This document shows, in pieces, positions 35,821 through 45,225 of a stretch of 64,000 nucleotides of DNA. The DNA comes from Hyphomonadaceae bacterium UKL13-1 (lineage in GTDB: Bacteria; Pseudomonadota; Alphaproteobacteria; Caulobacterales; Aquidulcibacteraceae), in assembly GCA_001602435.1 (NCBI GenBank), contig CP012156.1:124001-188000 (forward strand), given 5' to 3'. A program made the translations under genes and the position numbers. Below the pieces are notes generated by a model that did not search any database, was not told where the DNA came from, and saw only the letters and a list, made by a program, of their open reading frames with translations. Position 1 is the first letter of the stretch, and each line of letters begins with the position of its first letter.

Positions 35821-35938
35821 GAAAACGCTCCACTCAAAAAATTGGCCTGCAGGATCGCATGGCGGGTTGAAAACAGGCGCATAGTCACGGGATCGCACGG
35901 GTTGCGGTCAAGTAACTTTTCAGCAAGGTTGGGCCTCG

Positions 35939-36826
35939 TCACTGGCTGTAGGGGACTTGCGCTTCAAATGCCCGCGCCAGTGAATTGCGACCCGCGACAA
36001 AGACTTCATCCTCATGCGCTTTGATGTGAGCCAGGATACGGTCCAGCGCGCCGATCCGGCCGGGGCGACCGATAATCCGCAAATGGAGGCCGATATTGAG
36101 CACGCGGGCGTGCCCGCGCCGCGCCTCTGCTAACAGGGCATCGAAGCTTTGGATGGCATATTCCGCCCAATCCCAAGGCTGCATGGCCGGGGCAACCCAC
36201 ATCTTCATATCATTGGTGTCGATGGCGTAGGGCGTGATCAGCATGGGCTTAACCCCTTGGCCGGTCTCAACGCTGTCCCAGAAGGGCATGTCGCCCGAAT
36301 AGTCGTCCATATGATAGGTGAAGCCCTCTTCGGCTAAAATCCGCCGCGTTTGATCGGTCAGAAGATAGCGCGATAGCCAGCCCTCCGGCCGCTGCCCCGT
36401 CGTTTTCAGAAGGGAGTCTCGAGCTTTGGTGATGAAGGCGCGTTCCTTTTCTTCATCCATCCAGAACTGGTGGCTCCACCGATAGCCATGTGCCGCCACT
36501 TCCCATTTGCGGGCGACAATATCGGCGGCGATTTCTGGCGCGCGTTCCAGTGCTAAGGCTGCAGCAGTAACGGTGGGCGCGAAGTTGTAGCTGTCAAACA
36601 GATCGCGGATGCGCGGCCAACCCGCTTTGATGCCATACTGGTAATTGCTCTCATTGCCATAGACACGCATTGGCCGATTGGGAACCGCCCCCAGTTCATC
36701 CACCGGCTCAGGCCCTTTATCGCCGTCGCGGATATTTTGCTCAGCCCCTTCTTCGACATTGATCACAAGGGACACGGCCAACTTTGTGCCATTGGGCCAG
36801 CTAAATTTGGGCGGGATAACAGTCAT
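35939..36826 (-). CDS. Polysaccharide deacetylase-family protein (PuuE allantoinase-like)
   Basis: This 295-residue NodB-fold protein begins with PKFSWPNGTKLAVSLVINVEEG. The catalytic Asp position of the family reads Glu-Glu here, as in PuuE-type proteins. HGYRWSHQFW supplies metal-site histidines. NLHLRIIGRPGRIGAL-like text (GLHLRIIGRPGRIGAL) is the PuuE signature. It is probably a cytoplasmic cyclic-amide or allantoin hydrolase rather than a cell-wall enzyme. No purine genes are adjacent, so the substrate is open. Confidence 0.82.
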   Translation of the reverse strand: MTVIPPKFSWPNGTKLAVSLVINVEEGAEQNIRDGDKGPEPVDELGAVPNRPMRVYGNESNYQYGIKAGWPRIRDLFDSYNFAPTVTAAALALERAPEIAADIVARKWEVAAHGYRWSHQFWMDEEKERAFITKARDSLLKTTGQRPEGWLSRYLLTDQTRRILAEEGFTYHMDDYSGDMPFWDSVETGQGVKPMLITPYAIDTNDMKMWVAPAMQPWDWAEYAIQSFDALLAEARRGHARVLNIGLHLRIIGRPGRIGALDRILAHIKAHEDEVFVAGRNSLARAFEAQVPYSQ

Positions 36827-36977
36827 GAAGAGCGCCTTTGGTCCGCGAGAGCAAGACCAGAGACCTGCCGCCCGCCTGCGGCCTTGTCAAGCAGACGCGA
36901 TGGTGGGAGATACGCACCCGCACATTTCCCCTGGGACAGGTTTCCCACCTTTTTTTGTATTTTTGTGGAATTGAGTT

Positions 36978-38063
36978 TTGACCCATTCGCGTCCCGAAAC
37001 ATTCGACAGCTTAACCGGGCTCCGCTTTCTATTGTCGATCTGGATCGCGGTCTTCCATTTAGGCGATATGTACGACCATGCGGGATTTGGGTCTTGGCCG
37101 ATCATGAAGGCGGGCGTTGCGCGCGTCGACATCTTCTTTGTGCTATCGGGATTTGTCCTGACCCATATTTATTGGGCGCGAAGTAAGGCCAAATTTGATT
37201 TTTCGACCTTTATGCGAGCTCGCGTAGCTAGGCTTTATCCGTTGCATCTTTTGGCTCTGGCCGTTCTGGCTGGCTTGGTGGTAGCTGCTTACCTAGTCGG
37301 AAAGGGCGACGAAGCACATAATTTTACGTTCCTTGGGCTCGTGGCGAATATCTTCCTCCTTCAAGCGTGGGGTGTTCCAGGGGCTGGGGTTTGGAACTTC
37401 CCCGGTTGGACCATTAGCGCAGAATTCTTCGGTTATCTCTTATTTCCCGCTTTTCTAAAATTTGCCTCTGCCTTGAGGCACCGACCTAAATTATTCTTCG
37501 TCTTCACCCTTGTCTTGGTCTTGCTGATCGATTTGGGGTTTCGTCTTCTGCTTGGCCGCACCATGACCCAGTCGACAGCCGATCTGGGGATCTTGCGCGG
37601 GGCATCGGTGATGTTCGTTGGTGTGGCGGCTCGGGTATTGTTCGAGACTTGGCATCTAACAGCGCGCGACGCTTTTCGCGTGGTTCTACTGGGCACATTG
37701 ATTGCCGTGAGTGGGGCATTTTTTGGCCTGACCACAGGCATGGTGGCGCTAGGTGGCGCCCTGTTGGTCATTGGGCTTGCCGCCCGAGATGTCACAAAAC
37801 CAGCCTCAGGTGTCGGAACCGGATTGGACGCGCCCTTCATGGTAAAGTTGGGTGGCTGGTCCTACGCAATCTTCATCCTGCATGTACCAGTCTTTATGGC
37901 ACTACAAAATCTCGCTGGCGTTTTAGGCACGTCTATTCCGATCAACCCTTTAACGATTGTAGCGATGACGGCGATCTTGATGCTGGTCTCTGCCTGCGCG
38001 CATCATTTGATTGAAGAACCCGCTCGTCTTTGGATCCGTGGCGCTAATCGGCGGGCTCAATAA
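36978..38063 (+). CDS. Acyltransferase-3 family membrane protein
   Basis: The 361-residue protein starts at TTG (36978), supported because the family motif FDSLTGLRFLLSIWIAVFHL follows at once. About ten membrane helices, the GVARVDIFFVLSGFVL motif and RVARLYPLHL match OafA/YrhL-type O-acyltransferases, which modify surface sugars. The 3' end overlaps the convergent VOC gene by 20 bases. Confidence 0.9.
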   Translation: MTHSRPETFDSLTGLRFLLSIWIAVFHLGDMYDHAGFGSWPIMKAGVARVDIFFVLSGFVLTHIYWARSKAKFDFSTFMRARVARLYPLHLLALAVLAGLVVAAYLVGKGDEAHNFTFLGLVANIFLLQAWGVPGAGVWNFPGWTISAEFFGYLLFPAFLKFASALRHRPKLFFVFTLVLVLLIDLGFRLLLGRTMTQSTADLGILRGASVMFVGVAARVLFETWHLTARDAFRVVLLGTLIAVSGAFFGLTTGMVALGGALLVIGLAARDVTKPASGVGTGLDAPFMVKLGGWSYAIFILHVPVFMALQNLAGVLGTSIPINPLTIVAMTAILMLVSACAHHLIEEPARLWIRGANRRAQ

Positions 38064-38433
38064 GGTCCCAGCCATTGCCATAGCAATCTTCAAACACCAC
38101 GACTTTCCCGTAGACTTCGTTTCGCGGGTCTTCACGAAAAACCACACCAGCCTCAACCATGTTGGCATAGGCCTCGTCAAACGAGTCAGTCTGTAGGAAA
38201 AAGCCGACCCGTCCGCCCATTTGCCGGCCAATCAAGGCAGTCTGCTCTGGCCCTGAAGCTTTTGCCAGAATAATCCGCGTCTGCGCATCCGCACTTGGTG
38301 CCACCACAACCCAGCGCTTTTCGCCACCCATCGGTGTGTCGACGATCAGTTCGAAGCCAAGCTTGGACCGATACCAGGAAATTGCCTCATCATAATCGGC
38401 AACCAGAATCGAAATCGCAGATAAGAACGCCAT
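38044..38433 (-). CDS. VOC-family (glyoxalase/dioxygenase-like) protein
   Basis: About 129 residues from the ATG at 38433, which follows AGGGGGTGA. It is a single VOC domain with DYDEAISWYRSKLGFELIVD and a closing FEDCYGNGWDLIEP. Members bind a divalent metal and act on varied small molecules. The specific role is unknown. The SDR gene lies just upstream on the same strand, so the two may be co-transcribed. Confidence 0.85.
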   Translation of the reverse strand: MAFLSAISILVADYDEAISWYRSKLGFELIVDTPMGGEKRWVVVAPSADAQTRIILAKASGPEQTALIGRQMGGRVGFFLQTDSFDEAYANMVEAGVVFREDPRNEVYGKVVVFEDCYGNGWDLIEPAD

Positions 38434-38455
38434 GTCACCCCCTTCAAGCAGCGGT

Positions 38456-39298
38456 TTAGTGGGGCTCTTCTCCGCCCGACACATTCATGCTTTCGCCGGT
38501 TATATAGACAGCGTCGGCGCTACACAGGAAGGCGACCGCCGCAGCCGTGTCTTCGGGTAGGCCCGGCCGCCCCAAGGGGATGCGTGCTGCCATGGCTTTC
38601 AGATAATCCTCGACCGAGGTAGCCCCTACGACTTTGGAGAAATATTCATTCTGCCAAGCCCCAAGCCCGGTGGTCACATGGTTCGGGCAGACATTGTTGA
38701 CGGTGATCTGATGGGCCCCAAGTTCGACAGCGGCAGAACGCGTCAGCCCAACGAGGCCATGCTTGGATGAGGTATAAGCTTGGGCATGGGGAAAGCCAGA
38801 TTTCGCCGCTTGGCTCGCGATATTGATGATGCGCCCACCTTTGCCAGCCGCAATCATGCGCTTGGCCGCCGCCTGGACGCCAAAGAAGCACCCTTTCAGA
38901 TTGACGTCGATCACCGCATCCCAATCGTTTTCGGTCACCTCCAAAAGCGGCTTCATAATATAGCCGATGCCAGCATTATTGACCCAGATGTCGAGGCTTC
39001 CGAATGTGTCGACGGCATGCTGGGCCAAAGCATCGACTTCTGAAGGGATACGCACGTCACAGGCCTTGGTGGTTACGCCTACGCCCATGGCCGCAATCTC
39101 TTGTGCGATGGCCGCCATTTCATCTTCTTGGCCAACATGTTCGGCGGCTGTGGCCGCATCACGCGCCCGACCAATGTCGGAAAGGACAATGTTGGCCCCT
39201 TCTGATGCGAGCCTGCGCACAATGGCCTCGCCCAAGCCTTTGCGCCGCCCAGAACCCGTGACAACCGCTGTTTTGCCTAAGAAACGCTTGTCTGCCAT
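38456..39298 (-). CDS. SDR-family oxidoreductase
   Basis: The 280-residue protein has cofactor motif TGSGRRKGLGEAI, NNAGIG, catalytic Ser in NIASQAA and YTSSK. An insertion around residues 50-60 (AEHVGQEDEM) is longer than usual. The C-terminal VSGGEEPH is typical of 3-ketoacyl-ACP-reductase-like SDRs. The substrate is unknown. The VOC gene follows 22 bases downstream. Confidence 0.88.
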   Translation of the reverse strand: MADKRFLGKTAVVTGSGRRKGLGEAIVRRLASEGANIVLSDIGRARDAATAAEHVGQEDEMAAIAQEIAAMGVGVTTKACDVRIPSEVDALAQHAVDTFGSLDIWVNNAGIGYIMKPLLEVTENDWDAVIDVNLKGCFFGVQAAAKRMIAAGKGGRIINIASQAAKSGFPHAQAYTSSKHGLVGLTRSAAVELGAHQITVNNVCPNHVTTGLGAWQNEYFSKVVGATSVEDYLKAMAARIPLGRPGLPEDTAAAVAFLCSADAVYITGESMNVSGGEEPH

Positions 39299-39410
39299 AG
39301 TGATCTCCGAAAAAATGTTGTGCGACAGGTTGCCACGCTCTTTTCATCTGGCAATAGGTATATCATTTAGATAAGAAATGGCCACAGTGTGTGACCCGGG
39401 AGATGTGAGC

Positions 39411-40646
39411 ATGTCCAGTCTCGTAAGCGATAAGCCTAAAGCAGAGCCTGCCCGCGCCTATGACGGGCCACCAGATTACCGCGTTGTGGGCCAACATGGC
39501 ATGTATCCGCAACTGAGCCATGACGAGATTTCGCGCTTCAATTTTTTGGCGCATATGAACCGACACTTATCGACCCAGATTATGCCGGGCGTGAAAGAGG
39601 CTTTTGATGCGCGCGTTGAGCCCAAATTTGTGGCGAAGCATGGGCGTGGCTTCAAGGATCGCCATGAAGTGCGCAAAGCGCTTCTGAAGGATTCATTGTT
39701 CCAATGGTGGAGCGCCCTGCGCCGCGCCACGATGGAAACCCGCCAACAAGCTGGCCGTTGGGTGACGCTTCGCCAAGCTGACCAATTGAATGCCAAGGCC
39801 AAGGCGCTGACCGAGAATGATCAGCGGCTCAAGCTTAATCCAGAATTGCCCTTGCCGCGCTATGTCGAGGCGATTGACCACCACTGCATGCCCGGCAGCT
39901 ATCACACCGAGCTCGCGGAGGGCGATGTCACAGGCCCGTGCAATTATGACATCGGGATCTTTGCCACCACTGGCGGCATGTTAGGCCGCTATAATGATGG
40001 CGGCGGGCAGGCGATTGCAGCTTGGGTGAAAGAGACACTGCCCGACTTAAAGCCCAAGCGCATTCTCGATATTGGTGCGGGCCTTGGCCACAATGTGCTG
40101 CCAATCGCGCAAGCTTTCCCCGATGCCGAAGTGGTCGCGATTGATGTTGGCGCACCCATGCTGCGCTATGGCCTCGCACGCGCCAAAACCATGGGCGTAG
40201 ACAATATCAGCTTTGTACAAGGCGATGTCAGCGACCTATCCGACTTGGCGGATGAGAGTTTTGACATGATCCATTCGTGCATGTTCCTGCATGAGACCTC
40301 TTATGCCTCCATGCCGAAAATCTTCGCCGAAACGCACCGCTTGCTGAAGCCTGGCGGGATCGTGTTTCATGTCGAGCAGCCGCAATACACCCCAGAAATG
40401 CCCTTGTTTGAGCAGGCCATGCGCGATTGGGATGCCTTCTATAATAACGAGCCTTTCTGGACCAAGATGCATGAAGTCGATCTCGACAGCTGGATGGTCT
40501 CAGCAGGTTTTGCGCGCGACAAGCTGATGCATAGCGGTGTCGCCGCTGTGGTTGATCCCGACGTGTTCCCGCAGGCGGCGCAAGATACCAAGCAGGAAGA
40601 TTATGGCCGCAAGGCCGCTTGGCATGTGGTCGGAGCGGTTAAATGA
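39411..40646 (+). CDS. Class I SAM-dependent methyltransferase
   Basis: About 411 residues from the ATG at 39411; a start at 39378 is possible. The N-terminal 200 residues are unfamiliar and charged. The methyltransferase domain (about 215-370) has ILDIGAGLGHNVLPIA, VVAIDVGAPML, and DESFDMIHSCMFLHETS. The C-terminus is HVVGAVK. The target is unknown. The stop overlaps the next gene (ATGA), pointing to a two-gene unit with a small helical protein. Confidence 0.82.
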   Translation: MSSLVSDKPKAEPARAYDGPPDYRVVGQHGMYPQLSHDEISRFNFLAHMNRHLSTQIMPGVKEAFDARVEPKFVAKHGRGFKDRHEVRKALLKDSLFQWWSALRRATMETRQQAGRWVTLRQADQLNAKAKALTENDQRLKLNPELPLPRYVEAIDHHCMPGSYHTELAEGDVTGPCNYDIGIFATTGGMLGRYNDGGGQAIAAWVKETLPDLKPKRILDIGAGLGHNVLPIAQAFPDAEVVAIDVGAPMLRYGLARAKTMGVDNISFVQGDVSDLSDLADESFDMIHSCMFLHETSYASMPKIFAETHRLLKPGGIVFHVEQPQYTPEMPLFEQAMRDWDAFYNNEPFWTKMHEVDLDSWMVSAGFARDKLMHSGVAAVVDPDVFPQAAQDTKQEDYGRKAAWHVVGAVK

Positions 40647-40996
40647 GCAAGATTGATCCACTCGCCCTCGCTGGCGCCAAATCCAAAGGCAAACGGCCCT
40701 ATTTCTTAGAGACCGATGTTGAGCGCTTGACCAATATCGTCCTCGTGCTGGCCCAAGAGCTAGCCGTAGTGCGCGAACGGACCGACACGATGGAACGTTT
40801 GCTGGAGCAATCGGGCGTGCTGACGCGGCAGGAAATCGAAACCTTCACGCCTACTAAGCAACAGGCTGACGAACGTGGCGCGTGGACGCAAGAATATTTG
40901 GCGCGTGTTTTCAGGGTCCTGCAGCAAGAGCGTGAAGCGCTGCAAACGCAGGAAGCCTCCAGCGAGGAAGTTGCCGACGAACTCGCCAAGGTCTAA
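40643..40996 (+). CDS. Small helical protein, partner of the methyltransferase gene
   Basis: This 117-residue charged protein has predicted long helices, including LTNIVLVLAQELAVVRERTDTMERLLEQ (shown by its LAQELAVVRERTDTMERLLE core), which suggests a coiled coil. I do not recognise the family. The 4-base overlap with the methyltransferase gene suggests a shared function, perhaps as a subunit. Confidence 0.75.
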   Translation: MSKIDPLALAGAKSKGKRPYFLETDVERLTNIVLVLAQELAVVRERTDTMERLLEQSGVLTRQEIETFTPTKQQADERGAWTQEYLARVFRVLQQEREALQTQEASSEEVADELAKV

Positions 40997-41119
40997 CGCG
41001 CGTTCCAAGCTTGACCTAAGATATTTGCACGCAACCTCTTGCAGCCTATTTTGGGATGATTATCTATAGGGCTGTGGAGATGACGGTTTATCGGGGTGGT
41101 GACCGTCGCACGCAAACTG

Positions 41120-41755
41120 ATGTTGGTTGATTTGTTTTTGGGGCAAAATGCCCTGTTTTATAGCGCCCTCCTGCTGACAGTCGCACTCTGTGTGCTTGAA
41201 GTGATCCTTCTTCTCATTGGGTTTTCGTCCTCTGATTCTGCCGGACTTGATGGGCTCGACGGCGATGGTGACGTGAACGGTTCTGGTGGCGGCATTTTGG
41301 GCTATCTCAATGTCGGTCGCTTACCCTTCACCTTATTCTTCGCGACTGCCTGTGCCGTCTTTGGCTTGACGGGACTTGCCACCCAACAGGCATCATTTGC
41401 CGTGACTGGCCAAGTGCTGCCGATGGCCGTCGCAGCACCTTTGGCCCTTTTGGGCTCGGTTCCCGGTACGCGCTGGATAAGCCGCCTCTTGGGTCGGTTG
41501 ATGCCGAAGACCGAGACCACGGCCCTGTCTCAGCACGACCTCGTCGGTCTTACCGCAATTGTGACGCTGGGCGTTGCTAGGCGCGGCTCACCCGCTCAGG
41601 CGCGAGTCCGTGATCAATTTGGTCAAAACCATTATGTAATGGTGGAGCCTGCTCGGGCCGAAGAGGCCTTGAGCGAGGGTCAAGCGGTGCTGCTCACGCA
41701 ACGGGCAGGGCACCATTATTACGCGACTGCCGCGACGCCTTTGCTTACCCAATAA
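41120..41755 (+). CDS. YqiJ-like membrane protein with OB-fold (NfeD-related)
   Basis: About 211 residues from the ATG at 41120. Three or four membrane helices (about 8-35, 70-90 and 100-125) are followed by a soluble OB-like domain (about 140-205) with LVGLTAIVTLGVARRGSPAQARVRD, read here by its LVGLTAIV and ARRGSPAQARV parts. It lies 60 bases before a flotillin gene. This pairing is the yqiJ-yqiK arrangement. Confidence 0.82.
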   Translation: MLVDLFLGQNALFYSALLLTVALCVLEVILLLIGFSSSDSAGLDGLDGDGDVNGSGGGILGYLNVGRLPFTLFFATACAVFGLTGLATQQASFAVTGQVLPMAVAAPLALLGSVPGTRWISRLLGRLMPKTETTALSQHDLVGLTAIVTLGVARRGSPAQARVRDQFGQNHYVMVEPARAEEALSEGQAVLLTQRAGHHYYATAATPLLTQ

Positions 41756-41815
41756 GCCATAGCGCCTCCACAGTCTGAAATCTGTTTCCAAGCAAAGCAT
41801 AGGAAGGAAAACGAG

Positions 41816-43513
41816 ATGCTTAATCCTGCACTTTATGAAATTTTAGGTCTTGTCGTTGTCGGGTTGGCCCTGTTCATTTTGTTCGGCGTGTTGGTTGCGC
41901 GCCTCTATAAGCGGGCTTCAAAAGAAACGAGCTTTGTGCGTACTGGCCTCGGCGGCGAAAGTGTCGTCGTCAATGGCGGCGCGCTGGTGCTGCCTGTTCT
42001 GCATGAGATCATCCCCGTCAATATGGCGACCTTGCGTCTGGAAGTCACTCGCAACAGCGAGCAGGCCTTGATCACCAAGGACCGTATGCGCGTGGATGTT
42101 CTGGCTGAATTTTACGTCCGCGTGGCCCCAAACCGGGAAGCCATCTCGGCAGCAGCCCAGACTTTGGGTCGCCGCACCATGGCTCCGCAAGAACTGAAAG
42201 AGCTGATCGAGGGCAAGTTCGTCGACGCGCTGCGCTCGGTAGCTGCCGAACTCACCATGAATGAATTGCACGAACAACGCACCCAATTCGTCCAAAAGGT
42301 GCAACAGGCTGTGACCGAAGACCTAACCAAGAATGGGTTGGAACTTGAGACCGTGTCATTGACCGGCTTGGACCAAACCCCGCGTGAGTTCTTCAATCCG
42401 GACAATGCGTTCGACGCCGAAGGTCTGACCAAGCTGACCGAAGAGATCGAAATGCGCCGGAAAATGCGCAACGATATTGAGACCAATACACGGGTCGAAA
42501 TTGAGCGTCAGAACCTTGAAACCCAAAAGCGCTCCTTGGAAATCAAGCTGGAGGAAGAAGCTGCTACGCTCAGTCAGCAGCGCGAAATTCAGACCATGCG
42601 TGCCCAACAAGCTGCTGAAGTTGCGCTTGTGACTGCTGAGAAGTCGCGCGAGTCAGAGGCTGCAAAGATTGCGGCTGAACGCGACATCGAACAAGAGCGG
42701 ATTGCCAAAGAGCAAGCCAACCGCCAGCGTCAGATTGAATCTCTGCGGGCCACCGAGACCGCGGAGTTGGAGAAGAAGCGTGCGCTGGAATTGGCCGAGC
42801 AAGATCGTCAAATCGCGATCGCCAATAAGTCTAAGGAAGAAAGCGTCGCCAAGGCCGATGCTAACAAGGCCCGTGCCATTGCAATTCGCGCGGAGGAGCA
42901 GGTGAAAACTGTCCAAGAAACCGAAGTGGCTGAACGTAATCGTGCCATCGAATTGATCGAAGCGGCGCGCTTGGCTGAACGCGACGCGATTGCGGTGAAA
43001 GTTGGGGCGGAAGCGGAAAAGATCGCTGCAACAGACCGCGCCGAAGCCGCTAAACTGATCGCCATGGGTGAGGCAGAAGCCATTGCCATCCGGGCAGAGG
43101 CAGATGCTAAGCGCTTTGCGGTGCAGGCCGAAGGCGAACGCGCCATCAATGAAGCGGCGAACGTCATGAGTGCGGAGCAAGTGGCGATGCGGATCCGCGA
43201 ATCCCTGATCTCCAAACTGGATCAGATCATTGCGGCCTCGGTTGAGCCATTGAAGAATATCGACTCCATCAAAGTTGTCGATGTATCGGGCTTGGGTGGT
43301 GCCTCAGGTCCGTCCGGCGAAGTGGCTCAAGGCAATGGTAATTTGGCTGACCAAGTGGTTCAAAGTGCGATGCGCTATCGCGCCCAAGCCCCCTTGATCG
43401 ACTCCATCTTGAAGGAAGTGGGTCTGGGTAATGGCGGCCCTGCTCAGATGGGCTTAGCCGGCCTGTTGCAAGATGGAGAAGTAGGTCCGGCTAAGGACGA
43501 GAAGACGACTTAA
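41816..43513 (+). CDS. Flotillin/YqiK-family protein
   Basis: The 565-residue protein has an N-terminal membrane helix (about 7-28). The SPFH/band-7 domain (about 40-200) includes LITKDRMRVDVLAEFYVRV. A very long charged coiled coil (about 210-450) is rich in Glu-Ala-Lys repeats, and a glycine-rich tail follows. Flotillins scaffold ordered membrane domains. The upstream YqiJ-like gene is its usual partner. Confidence 0.93.
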   Translation: MLNPALYEILGLVVVGLALFILFGVLVARLYKRASKETSFVRTGLGGESVVVNGGALVLPVLHEIIPVNMATLRLEVTRNSEQALITKDRMRVDVLAEFYVRVAPNREAISAAAQTLGRRTMAPQELKELIEGKFVDALRSVAAELTMNELHEQRTQFVQKVQQAVTEDLTKNGLELETVSLTGLDQTPREFFNPDNAFDAEGLTKLTEEIEMRRKMRNDIETNTRVEIERQNLETQKRSLEIKLEEEAATLSQQREIQTMRAQQAAEVALVTAEKSRESEAAKIAAERDIEQERIAKEQANRQRQIESLRATETAELEKKRALELAEQDRQIAIANKSKEESVAKADANKARAIAIRAEEQVKTVQETEVAERNRAIELIEAARLAERDAIAVKVGAEAEKIAATDRAEAAKLIAMGEAEAIAIRAEADAKRFAVQAEGERAINEAANVMSAEQVAMRIRESLISKLDQIIAASVEPLKNIDSIKVVDVSGLGGASGPSGEVAQGNGNLADQVVQSAMRYRAQAPLIDSILKEVGLGNGGPAQMGLAGLLQDGEVGPAKDEKTT

Positions 43514-43529
43514 GCCAATTATGCAGTGG

Positions 43530-43564
43530 CGCGCGGCAGTTCCCTTGGGTGCAAGTGCCGCGCG
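43530..43564. terminator. Hairpin between convergent flotillin and VOC lipoprotein genes
   Basis: CGCGCGGCA (43530-43538) and TGCCGCGCG (43556-43564) form a perfect 9-bp stem with a 17-base loop. It lacks a T tract, so termination is plausible but not certain. Confidence 0.5.
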
Positions 43565-44050
43565 TCAGTCCTCTAGGGCATTGAGGGCAATTCGATTGCC
43601 CTCACTATCTTCAATCTCGGCGACAAAACCTGCCTCGCCAATCGACTTTTTGGGGTAAAGGACTTTCGCTCCTTTGGCCTTTGCCTTTTCTAAAACTGGG
43701 TCGATATCTGGCACATCGAAATAGATAATCGCGCCGGTTTTGGACGGCACATAGACATCGCCTTTTGCCAGTGCCCCACTCGCACCGGGCTTACCATCGG
43801 CACGCGGAAAGAAGGCCATCTCATAGCCGTCAATTTCTTGGCGGGTCAGCTTATGGCCCAGGACGTCCTCATAAAATTGGATCGCGCGGTCCATGTCCGT
43901 AACCGGAATTTCAAAGTGATAGACTGGGTTTTGCATCGCGGCTTTGTCCGTTGCTGAGGGTGGTCTGTTAGCTGGGCTGCACGCCGTGATGCAAAGGAGC
44001 ATCCCAAGCACATACCTCTTTAGCCGATGGGCAGGCGCTGTTTGTTTCAT
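43565..44050 (-). CDS. VOC-family lipoprotein
   Basis: The 161-residue protein has an N-terminal lipobox (CITAC, about residue 24). A VOC domain follows with YHFEIPVTDMDRAIQFYEDVLG and a closing IEDSEGNRIALNALED. A VOC domain on a lipoprotein is uncommon, since most are cytoplasmic; a start at the internal Met before QNPVYHFE would give the usual soluble form. The function is unknown. Confidence 0.82.
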   Translation of the reverse strand: MKQTAPAHRLKRYVLGMLLCITACSPANRPPSATDKAAMQNPVYHFEIPVTDMDRAIQFYEDVLGHKLTRQEIDGYEMAFFPRADGKPGASGALAKGDVYVPSKTGAIIYFDVPDIDPVLEKAKAKGAKVLYPKKSIGEAGFVAEIEDSEGNRIALNALED

Positions 44051-44158
44051 GGGCTTGCCTTAGCATTGCTGCGCAGACGCTCAAGATGGCCACTGCGGAC
44101 TCAAAGCCACATGAGGATCACAAGGCGGTGAAACAGCTAGATTTAGACGCCCCAATTG

Positions 44159-44188
44159 AAAAGAGCGGCCCTGATGGGCCGCTCTTTT
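44159..44188 (-). terminator. Intrinsic terminator after hfaB
   Basis: AAAAGAGCGGCCC and GGGCCGCTCTTTT form a perfect 13-bp stem with loop TGAT, ending in a T tract on the minus strand. It follows the hfaB stop by about 24 bases. Confidence 0.93.
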
Positions 44189-44211
44189 CGTTCAGGTACC
44201 AATTATCTGGC

Positions 44212-45225
44212 TTAGTTCTTTGTGCCGCGGAGTGAGCGTGAGACGCTTTTATCGCGGGTGTCGTTCCAGTTGTTGGGGTTAGCGCGAGCGGCGGCACCGG
44301 CGGCGGTGGCGTCGGAGCGTGGGACGAAGGCCCCAGTGGAGCCGATGGGGCCCATGGGGTCGCCGCCGGGGCCGAAGGCCCCTTGGCAAGCGCTAGCGCC
44401 CGGGACGCCATAGATGTTGGACATCATTTCGACGACAGCGCGTTCGACGACTGAGCGGACGGCGAGTTGGACTGGCTCTTGGCTACGGCCACCGACGCCG
44501 AGGTCGAGGGTGATGTTGTCGAGGAATTGGAAATAGCCCAGACCGACTTCACGGCCGATGATCTGCTTTTGGTACGAGATGACATCGACGACTTCGAGGG
44601 TCTTGGTGTCGATCAAGCGCAAGTCGAGGCCGACATTCATGACATAGAGCTTGCCATTGACGATGCCCTTGCCATTGGTGGGGTCACGGTCGCCGATGAA
44701 GGTGTCGGTACCGACCGAGCGGATGTTGTAGTTGAGCTCGGTGATACCGCCGATGAGATAGAAGTCAGAGCCTGGGACTTGGCCGGCGAGGATGCGGCGG
44801 AAGTCTTGGCCTTCTTCACCGATCAGACGGTTGTTGGCATATTTGAGTTCAAGCTCGGACACCGAGGTATCGAAGCGCTCCACCAGACGCGCGCCAGACT
44901 TGGCGAAGGCCGAGATGGCCATCAGGGAAGCGCCCTGAGTGACTTGGCGGCCACCTTCAAAGTCAGACTTGCCGGTATAATCCAAGATGCGACCAACCGC
45001 GACGCGGGGGCCACGGATGTTCTGGGAGCGGGCATAATTGCCCAAGCAGACCAGAGCGGCGGAATAGGGGGTTGGGTTGGCGGTGACAGGCGCATTGCCG
45101 ATGGGGCGGGCATAATTGCCAGCCGGTGTGGCGGTGGGCGAGATACAGCCGGTGAGGGCGAGGGTGCCTGCGAGCGCGAGGCTGGCCCATTTAGCGCGAG
45201 CAAAGAGATGAGAAGATTGGGTCAT
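44212..45225 (-). CDS. hfaB: Holdfast attachment lipoprotein HfaB (CsgG family)
   Basis: The 337-residue protein has a lipobox LTGC (Cys27). The CsgG/HfaB core includes RVAVGRILDYTGKSDFEGG, GSDFYLIGGITELNYNI and VGLDLRLIDTKTLEVVDVISYQK, each seen in order. CsgG proteins form an outer-membrane pore. In Caulobacter HfaB secretes and anchors HfaA and HfaD so that the holdfast adheres to the stalk. The C-terminus is rich in Gly-Pro and Asn. The start overlaps the hfaA stop (TAATG). No hfaD follows; a terminator does. Confidence 0.9.
   Translation of the reverse strand: MTQSSHLFARAKWASLALAGTLALTGCISPTATPAGNYARPIGNAPVTANPTPYSAALVCLGNYARSQNIRGPRVAVGRILDYTGKSDFEGGRQVTQGASLMAISAFAKSGARLVERFDTSVSELELKYANNRLIGEEGQDFRRILAGQVPGSDFYLIGGITELNYNIRSVGTDTFIGDRDPTNGKGIVNGKLYVMNVGLDLRLIDTKTLEVVDVISYQKQIIGREVGLGYFQFLDNITLDLGVGGRSQEPVQLAVRSVVERAVVEMMSNIYGVPGASACQGAFGPGGDPMGPIGSTGAFVPRSDATAAGAAARANPNNWNDTRDKSVSRSLRGTKN

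Noticed and set aside
44118..44411. Pro/Ala-rich frame at the hfaB 3' end
   Set aside because: An out-of-frame shadow of the Gly/Pro-rich hfaB tail that also spans the strong terminator.
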